Assembly (NCBI GenBank): GCA_001799045.1
Contig: MGRY01000155.1
Span: 1-5,029 of the forward strand
Length of the DNA: 5,029 nt
Direction: 5' to 3'
DNA from: Deltaproteobacteria bacterium RIFCSPLOWO2_02_56_12
GTDB taxonomy: Bacteria; Desulfobacterota; Binatia; UBA9968
The notes beneath the pieces are model-generated. The model ran no database searches, was not told where the DNA came from, and worked only from the letters and a program-made list of their open reading frames with translations. This document shows, piece after piece, positions 1 to 5,029 of this stretch (position 1 is the first letter of the stretch; every line of letters begins with the position of its first letter). Made by a program: the position numbers and the translations under genes.

Positions 1-146
1 TCCTCAGCAACCTGTTCAGCTGTCAGTCCTGCCTTCAGAAGCTCTAAGGCATCGGCCACGAGCACGCGTGTGCCTCTAAAAATCATTCGTCCTCCACACA
101 CCCGGGTATCAGCAACGAGATGGTGACCGATTTCGATACGACTCAT
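1..146 (-). CDS. DUF433 domain protein, antitoxin-like (3' end beyond window)
   Basis: Reading the minus strand from the ATG at 146-144 gives 48 residues starting MSRIEIGHHLVADTRVCGG and then continuing without a stop off the left edge. The pattern VCGGRMIFRGTRV (residues 16-28), followed by VADALELLKAGLTAEQV (30-46), is the N-terminal signature of DUF433: a short beta segment, a Gly-x-Arg-x-x-x-x-Gly-Thr-Arg core and the start of a helix-turn-helix-like region. Family members are about 75-110 residues, so roughly half is visible. They often lie just upstream of a DUF5615 PIN-like gene and are treated as putative antitoxins; that partner would lie beyond position 1 and cannot be seen. The start is supported by a G-rich stretch (GGGGGGA on the minus strand) six bases ahead of the ATG. 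The gene lies 80 bases after the gshA stop on the same strand and may have its own promoter. Family call is confident; biological role is inferred. Confidence 0.8.
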   Translation of the reverse strand, partial: MSRIEIGHHLVADTRVCGGRMIFRGTRVLVADALELLKAGLTAEQVAE

Positions 147-167
147 GAGAGTCCCCCCAGAGGAAAA

Positions 168-196
168 AGAATACGGCAAAGATATAGCCAAGACAA
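168..196 (-). promoter_or_regulatory. Candidate promoter for the DUF433 gene
   Basis: On the minus strand TTGTCT (196-191) and TATTCT (173-168) are separated by 17 bases, giving 4/6 matches to each sigma70 hexamer. A transcript would start near 161 and leave a leader of about 15 bases carrying the G-rich ribosome binding site. The match is moderate and such pairs occur by chance in AT-richer gaps, so this is tentative. It would let the DUF433 gene be expressed apart from the mtnA-gshA unit upstream. Confidence 0.3.
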
Positions 197-226
197 GCGC
201 AGGCAGAGGCCTTAGCTTGAGCCGCC

Positions 227-1570
227 TTACGGCAGTTTGTAGGCGCTGTACTCGATCAGCTTCGCGATATTGTGCTCCAACTCCCCTTCCCACTTTTCCA
301 GGAGAATATCTGCCGGACACTTTCCCTGAAACAGCAGATCCTTGAGCGGCTTTAGATAGATGGTCTCATCATCGCCGTTCTCGTCCGGCGCCCCTTGCCG
401 CTTTAATCCTTCCCAGGCGATTTGCAAGAGTTCCTTGGCAAGATCGAGAAGGGAAAAACGGCGGATGCGCGCCGCCAGCGCATAACGATGGGAGTCATGG
501 TAGAGCGCCATTCTTTCATCCCAGGACCAACCTTTTACCAGGTCCCACGCCGCCTGAAGGCAATCGGGGTCATAATAGACCCCCTTAATCAGCGCGGGCA
601 AGGCCGGCATCAGTTCCGGCGCTTGACTGTCTGCGGAGCGGAACTCCATGTACCGCTTGATCCTCACCTCGGGAAATAGCGTCGTCAGGTGGAGATCCCA
701 GTCCTCTATTGTTGCGGAGTGTCCTTTGTGGCCGTGTGCGAGAAAGTGGCGGAATGGAATTCCACTAAAGTCGAGATAATCCCCGTCGCGGATAATCAAA
801 TACATCGGCACATCCAGGGCATACTCCACATAATGGGCAAAAGAGACATCGGGGGAGAAGGCGAAAGCCAGCAGGCCACAACGATCCTTGTCCGTCTCCG
901 TCCAGATATGCCCCCGAAAGCTCTTGTAGCCGTTGAGACGCCCATCACAGATGGGAGAGTTGGCAAAAATGGCCGTGATGAGAGGAGCAAGCCCCATGCC
1001 CGTGCGAAACTTTGCCATCGCGTCTTTCTCATCGCTGTAGTCGATGTTGGCTTGAACGGTGGCGGTCTGTTTCATCATTCGGTGACCCAGCGTCCCAACT
1101 TTCTCCATGTAGGGTCCCATGATCCGGTAGCGTTTCTTCGGCACCCATTCGATTTCCCCGAGAGGGCTGACCGGCTGAATCCCCAACCCCAGGAAGACCA
1201 CCCCCATCCTCCCCGCCACCTCCAGCAGCTCACGGATATGCCGGGCGAACTCCGCCTGGCTGCAGTGAATGCTCTCGCAGGGTTCGCCGGCGAGCTCGAT
1301 CTGCCCGCCGGGCTCTAAATGGATTTGCGCCTTTTCCCGGATGAGAGCGATCACATGGCCTTCATCCTCTTGCGGCTCCCAGTTGTATTCCTCGATCAAC
1401 GCCCTGAGGATCGCCTCCACTCCGCGCGGGCCCGAGTAGGGGATGGCCTTGCCGCTTCGGCGTTCTATTCCCACCTTTTCATACTCGGTCCCCACGCGCC
1501 ATTGCCGACGGGGCTTGCCCGAGCTGTGAAAAAATTCTTCCAGCTCTTCTTTATTACGAATGGGGGACAT
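227..1570 (-). CDS. gshA: Glutamate--cysteine ligase, plant/alphaproteobacterial type (GCS2 family)
   Basis: This is a 447-residue protein that should catalyse ATP-dependent joining of L-glutamate and L-cysteine to gamma-glutamylcysteine, the first step of glutathione synthesis, in the cytoplasm. Landmarks in order: VGTEYEK (26-32), the N-terminal glutamate-binding strand; LEPGGQIELAGEP (85-97); RYRIMGPYM (147-155); MMKQTATVQANIDYSDE (165-181); PLITAIFANSP (196-206); SFRGHIWTETD (217-227); FRHFLAHG (273-280); EVRIKRYMEFRSAD (301-314), then a helical C-terminus. The layout and length match the plant-type ligases rather than the E. coli GshA class. The ATG at 1570 gives the usual short N-terminal helix before the first motif. 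It lies inside the last codons of mtnA (17-base overlap) and has no good Shine-Dalgarno, which suggests translational coupling. No glutathione synthetase (gshB) is in the window, so the final product (glutathione or another gamma-glutamyl thiol) is not proven. The relative EgtA of ergothioneine synthesis is a less likely alternative. Confidence 0.92.
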   Translation of the reverse strand: MSPIRNKEELEEFFHSSGKPRRQWRVGTEYEKVGIERRSGKAIPYSGPRGVEAILRALIEEYNWEPQEDEGHVIALIREKAQIHLEPGGQIELAGEPCESIHCSQAEFARHIRELLEVAGRMGVVFLGLGIQPVSPLGEIEWVPKKRYRIMGPYMEKVGTLGHRMMKQTATVQANIDYSDEKDAMAKFRTGMGLAPLITAIFANSPICDGRLNGYKSFRGHIWTETDKDRCGLLAFAFSPDVSFAHYVEYALDVPMYLIIRDGDYLDFSGIPFRHFLAHGHKGHSATIEDWDLHLTTLFPEVRIKRYMEFRSADSQAPELMPALPALIKGVYYDPDCLQAAWDLVKGWSWDERMALYHDSHRYALAARIRRFSLLDLAKELLQIAWEGLKRQGAPDENGDDETIYLKPLKDLLFQGKCPADILLEKWEGELEHNIAKLIEYSAYKLP

Positions 1571-2588
1571 AGGCGCGGATGTTCTGTTGAAAGGGAGGCG
1601 TAATCACACCTTTCTCCGTGATAATAGCCGACACCAGGTCGTGGCAAGTAATATCAAAAGCAGGGTTCAGGATGCGCACTCCCCTCGGGGTGACGGGGCG
1701 GCCGAAGATGTGGGATACCTCCCGAGGATTTCTCTGCTCGATCGGGATCTCCCCCCCCGAAGGACAATTGAGATCAATGGAAGAGGTGGGGCCAGCCACA
1801 TAAAACGGGACATTGTGGCGCCGCGCCAGCACGGCGATGCCGTAGGTTCCGATCTTATTGGCTACGTCGCCGTTGGCGGCCACCCGGTCGCAACCCACGA
1901 CCACCGCATCGACCTTGCCGTGCTGCATGAAGTAACCGACCATGTTGTCGGTGAGAAGGGTTACCGGGATCCTGTCTTTCTTGAGCTCCCAGGCCGTAAG
2001 CCGCGCGCCCTGGAGAAAAGGGCGGGTCTCGCCGGCCAGCACTTCGACCTCTTTCCCCGCTTCCTTCATCGCCCGGATCACGCCAAGGGCTGTTCCGTAT
2101 CCGGCAGTGGCCAGCGCCCCGGCGTTGCAGTGCGTCAGAATGCGACGTGCATTTCCAAGCAATTTGGCGCCGAATTTTCCCAGAAGGCGGTTCGCCGCAA
2201 TATCCTCCTCGTGGATCTTCAGCGCTTCCTCCTTGAGGAGCCGCTTCACCGCCTCCACCCCCAAGTTCCTTTTCTCGATATAGACCCTGCGCATGCGCTC
2301 CAGGGCCCAAAAGAGGTTCACAGCGGTTGGCCGCGTCTTAGCAAGGGTCCGAAAGATGCGCTCGATCTCGCGGTCGAAATTCTTCCCCTTAACCCACAGG
2401 GCTCCCAGAGCCACCCCCATCGCCGCCGCTACCCCAATGGCCGGCGCGCCGCGGATCACCATATCCCGAATGGCCTGGGCCACCTGGGAGTAGTCGCGAT
2501 AGGTACGATAGACCTCTCTTCCCGGCAAAAGTCGCTGATCAAGCATAACCACATGGTTATTATTCCATTGAATAGTTTTAACGGCCAT
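1554..2588 (-). CDS. mtnA: S-methyl-5-thioribose-1-phosphate isomerase
   Basis: This 344-residue protein of the eIF2B alpha/beta/delta-like family isomerises 5-methylthioribose-1-phosphate to 5-methylthioribulose-1-phosphate in the methionine salvage pathway, which recycles methylthioadenosine from polyamine synthesis. Visible signatures: MVIRGAPAIGVAAAMG (43-58); THCNAGALATAGYGTALG (152-169) with the expected catalytic Cys154; ETRPFLQGARLTAWEL (187-202); LLTDNMVGYF (211-220); VVGCDRVAANGDVANKIGTY (230-249) with the expected catalytic Asp234; and VAGPTSSIDLNCPSGGEIPI (264-283). The full set and the length are typical of MtnA rather than of ribose-1,5-bisphosphate isomerase, which is the main alternative in this fold. 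The ATG at 2588 is supported by AGGAAA on the minus strand (2601-2596) at a 7-base spacing and by a strong promoter just upstream. Its 3' end overlaps the start of gshA by 17 bases. No other salvage genes (mtnP, mtnB, mtnC) are in view. Confidence 0.96.
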   Translation of the reverse strand: MAVKTIQWNNNHVVMLDQRLLPGREVYRTYRDYSQVAQAIRDMVIRGAPAIGVAAAMGVALGALWVKGKNFDREIERIFRTLAKTRPTAVNLFWALERMRRVYIEKRNLGVEAVKRLLKEEALKIHEEDIAANRLLGKFGAKLLGNARRILTHCNAGALATAGYGTALGVIRAMKEAGKEVEVLAGETRPFLQGARLTAWELKKDRIPVTLLTDNMVGYFMQHGKVDAVVVGCDRVAANGDVANKIGTYGIAVLARRHNVPFYVAGPTSSIDLNCPSGGEIPIEQRNPREVSHIFGRPVTPRGVRILNPAFDITCHDLVSAIITEKGVITPPFQQNIRAYVPHS

Positions 2589-2595
2589 CGATGAA

Positions 2596-2601
2596 TTTCC
2601 T
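2596..2601 (-). promoter_or_regulatory. Ribosome binding site of mtnA
   Basis: AGGAAA on the minus strand lies 7 bases before the ATG at 2588. It fixes the mtnA start and falls within the leader predicted from the promoter upstream. Confidence 0.55.
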
Positions 2602-2617
2602 ATTTTAGCGGAGGTTG

Positions 2618-2647
2618 AGTATATTAGGGAGAAGAAGGGAGCGTCAA
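2618..2647 (-). promoter_or_regulatory. Sigma70-type promoter for mtnA-gshA
   Basis: On the minus strand TTGACG (2647-2642) and TATACT (2623-2618) are 18 bases apart, matching the sigma70 consensus at 5/6 positions in each box. Transcription would begin near 2611, giving a leader of about 23 bases that contains the mtnA ribosome binding site. Most of the spacer is pyrimidine on the transcribed-sense strand (16 bases, 2641-2626). This is the best promoter match in the window, and its position directly upstream of mtnA supports it. No operator or riboswitch is visible in the short leader. Confidence 0.65.
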
Positions 2648-2650
2648 GGG
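2646..2650 (+). promoter_or_regulatory. Possible ribosome binding site of the small membrane ORF
   Basis: AAGGG lies 6 bases before the ATG at 2657. It favours that start over an in-frame TTG at 2615, whose extension would run through the mtnA promoter and add a charged, arginine-rich N-terminus with no similarity I recognise. Confidence 0.4.
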
Positions 2651-2656
2651 CCGTCC

Positions 2657-2905
2657 ATGGATCTCACCACTATTTTAGGTTATCTCTCCGGCCTCTATTT
2701 CATTAAGCCGGATCTGGACTCCGCTACTCTCTTACGCACAACCGCTCTGGTTCACGCCATTGACGCGCTTCTGTGCAGCCTGATCGCCAGCCAACGCGGC
2801 CGTAACCAGCAGACCTGGACTGTCGCTGGTTTGCTGTTGGGGATTTGGGCCCTCGGCATCCTCTTTTTTCTTCCGCATAAAGAAAAGAGCGACAAAATCT
2901 CTTGA
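2657..2905 (+). CDS. Small predicted membrane protein, unknown function
   Basis: I do not recognise this 82-residue product. Residues 54-73 (WTVAGLLLGIWALGILFFLP) form a clear hydrophobic membrane segment. Residues 27-44 (RTTALVHAIDALLCSLIA) are a weaker hydrophobic or amphipathic stretch that could be a first membrane helix, and a polar loop SQRGRNQQ lies between them. The tail HKEKSDKIS is charged. By the positive-inside rule the loop and tail give no decisive topology. The ATG at 2657 follows AAGGG at good spacing. The gene is divergent from mtnA, starts 68 bases from its start codon, and ends 13 bases from the acpS stop, so it fills the space between two sure genes. Evidence for coding is the organised hydrophobic pattern plus the lack of any better minus-strand gene here; no homologue was tested. 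It may be a lineage-specific protein or a spurious ORF. Confidence 0.5.
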   Translation: MDLTTILGYLSGLYFIKPDLDSATLLRTTALVHAIDALLCSLIASQRGRNQQTWTVAGLLLGIWALGILFFLPHKEKSDKIS

Positions 2906-2918
2906 CGGGTTTTTCCCT

Positions 2919-3308
2919 TTAATCGCCCAGGGCAATGACATAGGCCATGGCATAGCTCTCGGTATGAGTGATGGAAAGGGACCAATGCTTGATCCCAAGC
3001 TGCCGGGCAAATGCAGAGGTCTTATTATGAAGATAGATCTCGGGTTTCCCTCCCGGCGAGGGAAGGGCTTCGATCTCCTGCCAGCTGACTTTTGAACCCC
3101 ACCCTCTCCCCAAGGCCTTCATCACTGCCTCTTTGACGGCAAAGCGGCCGGCATAACTCTCGTACTTGCCCTGCTGCTTCCCCTCGCAGTACTCGATCTC
3201 TTTTTTGGTATAGACGCGGGCCCGGAATCTCCGCCCAATGGCGCGGTCTTCCAACGCATGCCGGATCCGCGCCACTTCAATCATATCAAGGCCCACGTTC
3301 ACGATCAT
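2919..3308 (-). CDS. acpS: Holo-[acyl-carrier-protein] synthase
   Basis: A 129-residue 4'-phosphopantetheinyl transferase of the AcpS class. It moves phosphopantetheine from coenzyme A to the conserved serine of apo-ACP, activating fatty-acid synthesis in the cytoplasm. Signatures: VGLDMIEVARI (5-15) with the Mg-binding Asp8; RVYTKKEIEYC (31-41); YAGRFAVKEAVMKALGRG (52-69) with the second metal ligand Glu60; GKPEIYL (87-93); and LSITHTESYAMAYVIA (111-126), the C-terminal strand with its His. Length and order are normal for a trimer-forming AcpS. The ATG at 3308 gives the standard N-terminus, but no convincing Shine-Dalgarno precedes it. It is convergent with the small membrane ORF and divergent from the binding-protein gene. 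In many bacteria acpS neighbours pdxJ or a NAD(P)HX dehydratase gene; neither is present here. Confidence 0.95.
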   Translation of the reverse strand: MIVNVGLDMIEVARIRHALEDRAIGRRFRARVYTKKEIEYCEGKQQGKYESYAGRFAVKEAVMKALGRGWGSKVSWQEIEALPSPGGKPEIYLHNKTSAFARQLGIKHWSLSITHTESYAMAYVIALGD

Positions 3309-3316
3309 GCCACGAG

Positions 3317-3344
3317 ATTAACTTCGCTCCCGTGCGAGTGTCAA
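3317..3344 (-). promoter_or_regulatory. Candidate promoter for acpS
   Basis: On the minus strand a perfect -35 box TTGACA (3344-3339) is followed after 16 bases by GTTAAT (3322-3317), 4/6 to the -10 consensus but lacking its first two bases. The predicted transcript start, near 3310, is almost at the acpS ATG (3308), so the message would be leaderless or nearly so. This agrees with the missing Shine-Dalgarno but rests on a weak -10 box. Confidence 0.35.
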
Positions 3345-3401
3345 TGGCAGCCCATTCCGGAGGCGCTATCTCGAAAGGCCGGCCCAACGACCTGTTTAGA
3401 G

Positions 3402-3431
3402 TTGACTGGCAGGATTGGTTGGCATAAGAAT
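3402..3431 (+). promoter_or_regulatory. Candidate promoter for the binding-protein gene
   Basis: TTGACT (3402-3407, 5/6 to the -35 consensus) is followed after 18 bases by AAGAAT (3426-3431, 4/6 to the -10 box). A start near 3438 would give a short leader containing the GGAGGAGGA ribosome binding site. It lies in the divergent region between acpS and this gene, where a promoter is expected. The -10 box lacks the first T, so confidence is modest. Confidence 0.35.
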
Positions 3432-3438
3432 TATTTCC

Positions 3439-3448
3439 GGAGGAGGAA
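3439..3448 (+). promoter_or_regulatory. Ribosome binding site that sets the GTG start at 3457
   Basis: GGAGGAGGAA contains a full AGGAGG core (3441-3446) 10 bases before the GTG at 3457. It decides for that start over an in-frame TTG at 3415, which lies upstream of this site and would put 14 extra residues in front of the signal peptide. Confidence 0.75.
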
Positions 3449-3456
3449 TCGCCGCC

Positions 3457-4644
3457 GTGCTCAAGCGTCTCGCGTTGATCTTGATCCTTTCTTTTGTCTT
3501 CGGACTCTCGTCCATCGCCACAAAGGCCTGGGGCCAAAAAGGAGTTATCAAGATTGCCACCCAGTCCCCCCTTTCGGGAGAGCAGGCGGCTCTTGGCGAG
3601 CACATCAAGCTAGGGGCGCAACTTGCGGCTGAAGAGGCGGTTAAAACTTTCAAGGCGCTCGGCTTTAACCTAGTCTTTGTCCCTTACGATGATCAGGCAA
3701 AGCCCGAGGTCGGCGTGGCGAATGCGAGAAATATTGCAGCCGATCCTGATATCCTGCTCATCGTGGGTCATTTCAACTCAGGCGTGGCCCTCCCCTCCTC
3801 GGAGATTTATAAAGACACCATGTTGGCAATGATCTCGCCCGCCAATACCGCCACCGAGATCACCGATCGCGGTTATCCAAACGTCAACCGCGTTTGCGGC
3901 CGGGACGACGTCCAGGGACCGATAGGCGCCGGATTTGCCGCGCAGGATCTCAAAGTCAAATCCGTTTATATCGTGCATGACAAGACCCTCTACGGCCAGG
4001 GAGTGGCTGATGCCTTCCGGGACGAAGCCGCGAAGTTCGGCCTCAAAATTTTGGGTTACGACGGGACTGAGGAGCGTGCCAACTTCGGGCCGATGATCAT
4101 CCCAATGAAAGCCAAAAACCCGGATCTGGTCTATTTCGGCGGGATCTATCATCAGGGAGGCCTGCTCCTGAAACAAATACGGGAAAAAAGAGTGAACTCC
4201 ATCTTTATGGGGCCGGACGGACTGGACTCTTCGGAGATGGTGAAAATCGCCGGGCAGCAGGTGGCCGGCGCCTACTATACGACCGTGGCCGGGCCCATGG
4301 ATGCCTATCCGGAGTCAGCCGCGTTTGCGAAGAGATTCAAGCAGCGCTTCGGCAAAGAGGTCGAGTCCTTCGGAATGTATGGTTATGACGCGGCCATGGT
4401 TGGCCTGAAGGCGATCGAGCAGACAATCCAGTCCCTTGGAGGGAAAAAGCCGACGCGGCGCCAGGTGGCAACGGCCATTAGAAAGTTCAAAAACTATAGG
4501 GGGATAACCGGATCCATCGCCTTCGACGAAAAGGGAGACCCGGTCAAAGCCAAGTACTTCGTACTCAAATTCGAAAAGGCGCAATACCCCGGAAAAGTTG
4601 TCAAGGTTGTCGAGCAAGCGGCGCCGCAGAAAAAGAAGCTCTAG
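3457..4644 (+). CDS. Branched-chain amino acid-type ABC transporter substrate-binding protein
   Basis: A 395-residue periplasmic binding protein of the LivJ/LivK type (type I fold, Peripla_BP_6 class). From the GTG at 3457 the protein begins MLKR, then a hydrophobic stretch (5-21) and AWG|Q at 24-27, a Sec signal peptide with likely signal peptidase I cleavage after Gly26. Family marks: IATQSPLSG (33-41), YDDQAKP (77-83), GHFNSG (104-109), MISPANTATEIT (125-136), DVQGPIGAGFAA (151-162), DKTLYGQGVADAF (175-187), FMGPDGL (250-256) and YGYDAAMVGLKAI (308-320). By eye against E. coli LivJ, Ser108, Ala129 and Thr131 fall at ligand-contact positions. Both cysteines of the LivJ disulfide are replaced (Ala81, Asn107), and Asp254 stands where LivJ has Glu226. 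The ligand is therefore probably an amino acid or related small molecule but is not determined. The C-terminus ends in a lysine-rich QKKKL. No permease or ATPase genes are adjacent; ddl follows after 57 bases on the same strand. Confidence 0.9.
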   Translation: MLKRLALILILSFVFGLSSIATKAWGQKGVIKIATQSPLSGEQAALGEHIKLGAQLAAEEAVKTFKALGFNLVFVPYDDQAKPEVGVANARNIAADPDILLIVGHFNSGVALPSSEIYKDTMLAMISPANTATEITDRGYPNVNRVCGRDDVQGPIGAGFAAQDLKVKSVYIVHDKTLYGQGVADAFRDEAAKFGLKILGYDGTEERANFGPMIIPMKAKNPDLVYFGGIYHQGGLLLKQIREKRVNSIFMGPDGLDSSEMVKIAGQQVAGAYYTTVAGPMDAYPESAAFAKRFKQRFGKEVESFGMYGYDAAMVGLKAIEQTIQSLGGKKPTRRQVATAIRKFKNYRGITGSIAFDEKGDPVKAKYFVLKFEKAQYPGKVVKVVEQAAPQKKKL

Positions 4645-4701
4645 TGCTGGGCCCATCAACTTCGCCGCCATATTTTCTCAAACCTTAGGAACATTCAGAA
4701 C

Positions 4702-5029
4702 ATGAAGAAGAAAACCCGGGTAGCCATCCTTTGCGGCGGGAAATCGGCGGAACACGAAATTTCGCTCCAGTCAGCCAGGAACATCTTCGAAGCCATTGAT
4801 CGGAAAAAATACCAGGTCCGCTTGATCGGCATCAGCAAGAAGGGTCAGTGGACTGTGATCGAAACTTCCCGGAAAGGCTGGCCCAAGTCGATCCCCTCCG
4901 TCAAGGCAAACAAAAGTCTCGCGTTGGCCCCCGGGAGAAAGACGGGTCCCCTGGTTGGGCTCTCAGGCCGGGAAGCCGTAGGCCGTGTGGACGCGGTCTT
5001 TCCGGTCCTGCACGGCCCCTTTGGCGAAG
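4702..5029 (+). CDS. ddl: D-alanine--D-alanine ligase (3' end beyond window)
   Basis: From the ATG at 4702 an open frame of 109 residues runs off the right edge. It begins with MKKKTRVAILCGGKSAEHEISLQSA and contains VDAVFPVLHGPFGE at the end (96-109). These are the N-terminal domain signatures of the ATP-grasp enzyme that ligates two D-alanines for peptidoglycan synthesis. GGKSAEHEISLQSA (12-25) carries Glu17, the counterpart of the catalytic Glu15 of E. coli DdlB, and His104 matches the active-site His of the HG motif. The wording SAEHEISLQSA and the longer N-terminal domain look like DdlA rather than DdlB. AGGAAC (4687-4692) sits 9 bases before the ATG. About two thirds of the usual 350-370 residues, including the ATP-binding and omega-loop regions, are not in view, so D-Ala-D-Ala versus D-Ala-D-Lac specificity cannot be judged. 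Confidence 0.94.
   Translation, partial: MKKKTRVAILCGGKSAEHEISLQSARNIFEAIDRKKYQVRLIGISKKGQWTVIETSRKGWPKSIPSVKANKSLALAPGRKTGPLVGLSGREAVGRVDAVFPVLHGPFGE

Noticed and set aside
689..1318. A 209-codon plus-strand open frame antisense to the glutamate-cysteine ligase gene
   Set aside because: There are no recognisable motifs or ribosome binding site, and the opposite strand encodes a full conserved enzyme.
227..1570. EgtA-like (ergothioneine) role for the ligase
   Set aside because: The motif set and C-terminal layout follow the plant/alphaproteobacterial glutamate-cysteine ligases, and no egtB, egtC or egtD genes are in view.
1560..2594. A plus-strand open frame of 344 codons lying antisense to almost the whole of mtnA
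   Set aside because: Its length mirrors mtnA, its translation is rich in Arg, His, Gly and Pro with no recognisable domain, and mtnA has all family motifs. It is a by-product of GC-rich codon choice.
2881..2922. Possible bidirectional terminator between the small ORF and acpS (AAGAG/CTCTT pairing and GGG/CCC around a run of five)
   Set aside because: The stems are only 3-5 base pairs with AU-rich pairing, and the T-runs are not directly after a stable stem, so it is too weak to call without folding energies.
2732..3010. Minus-strand open frames across the small membrane ORF and the acpS 3' end
   Set aside because: They overlap the end of acpS in the wrong frame and have low-complexity, non-protein-like translations. 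The plus-strand ORF has a much better hydrophobic pattern.
3378..3385. GGCCGGCC palindrome in the acpS/binding-protein intergenic region
   Set aside because: It is a short GC-only palindrome expected by chance in this composition and shows no flanking operator-like symmetry.
3415..3456. TTG start at 3415 extending the binding protein by 14 residues
   Set aside because: It lies upstream of a strong Shine-Dalgarno that points to the GTG at 3457, overlaps the candidate promoter, and would bury the signal peptide behind extra residues.

Overview
The window is an ordinary, gene-dense piece of bacterial chromosome. It has moderately high GC, short intergenic gaps, Shine-Dalgarno-type starts and sigma70-like promoter boxes. 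The gene content points to a Gram-negative or deep-branching environmental bacterium: a plant/alphaproteobacterial-type glutamate-cysteine ligase, a periplasmic branched-chain-amino-acid-type binding protein with a Sec signal peptide, and a DdlA-like D-Ala-D-Ala ligase. Lineages such as Methylomirabilota/NC10, Rokubacteria-like or Desulfobacterota-like bacteria would fit. That placement is inference from gene style; no marker gene here fixes the taxon.

Left part, minus strand (read from about 2650 down to 1): a well-formed sigma70-type promoter (about 2618-2647) drives mtnA (methylthioribose-1-phosphate isomerase, methionine salvage). mtnA overlaps the start of a glutamate-cysteine ligase gene by 17 bases, so the two form a translationally coupled sulphur-metabolism pair. 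After an 80-base gap comes the 5' part of a DUF433-family gene (usually the antitoxin-like half of a DUF433/DUF5615 pair), cut by the window edge.

Middle: a small plus-strand ORF (2657-2905) for a predicted 82-residue membrane protein starts next to the mtnA promoter and runs tail-to-tail into acpS (holo-ACP synthase, minus strand), with 13 bases between the stops. acpS lacks a clear ribosome binding site and has promoter-like boxes almost touching its start codon.

Right part, plus strand: after a 148-base divergent intergenic region comes a periplasmic substrate-binding protein (GTG start at 3457, strong Shine-Dalgarno). After 57 bases follows the 5' part of ddl (D-alanine--D-alanine ligase), cut by the right edge. 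No permease or ATPase genes for the binding protein are in the window.

No gap exceeds 300 bases. I see no tRNA, rRNA, CRISPR array, insertion sequence, phage gene or attachment site. I do not see a new multi-gene system. The points most worth a second look are the mtnA-gshA overlap, the small membrane ORF, the orphan binding protein next to ddl, and the possibly leaderless acpS.
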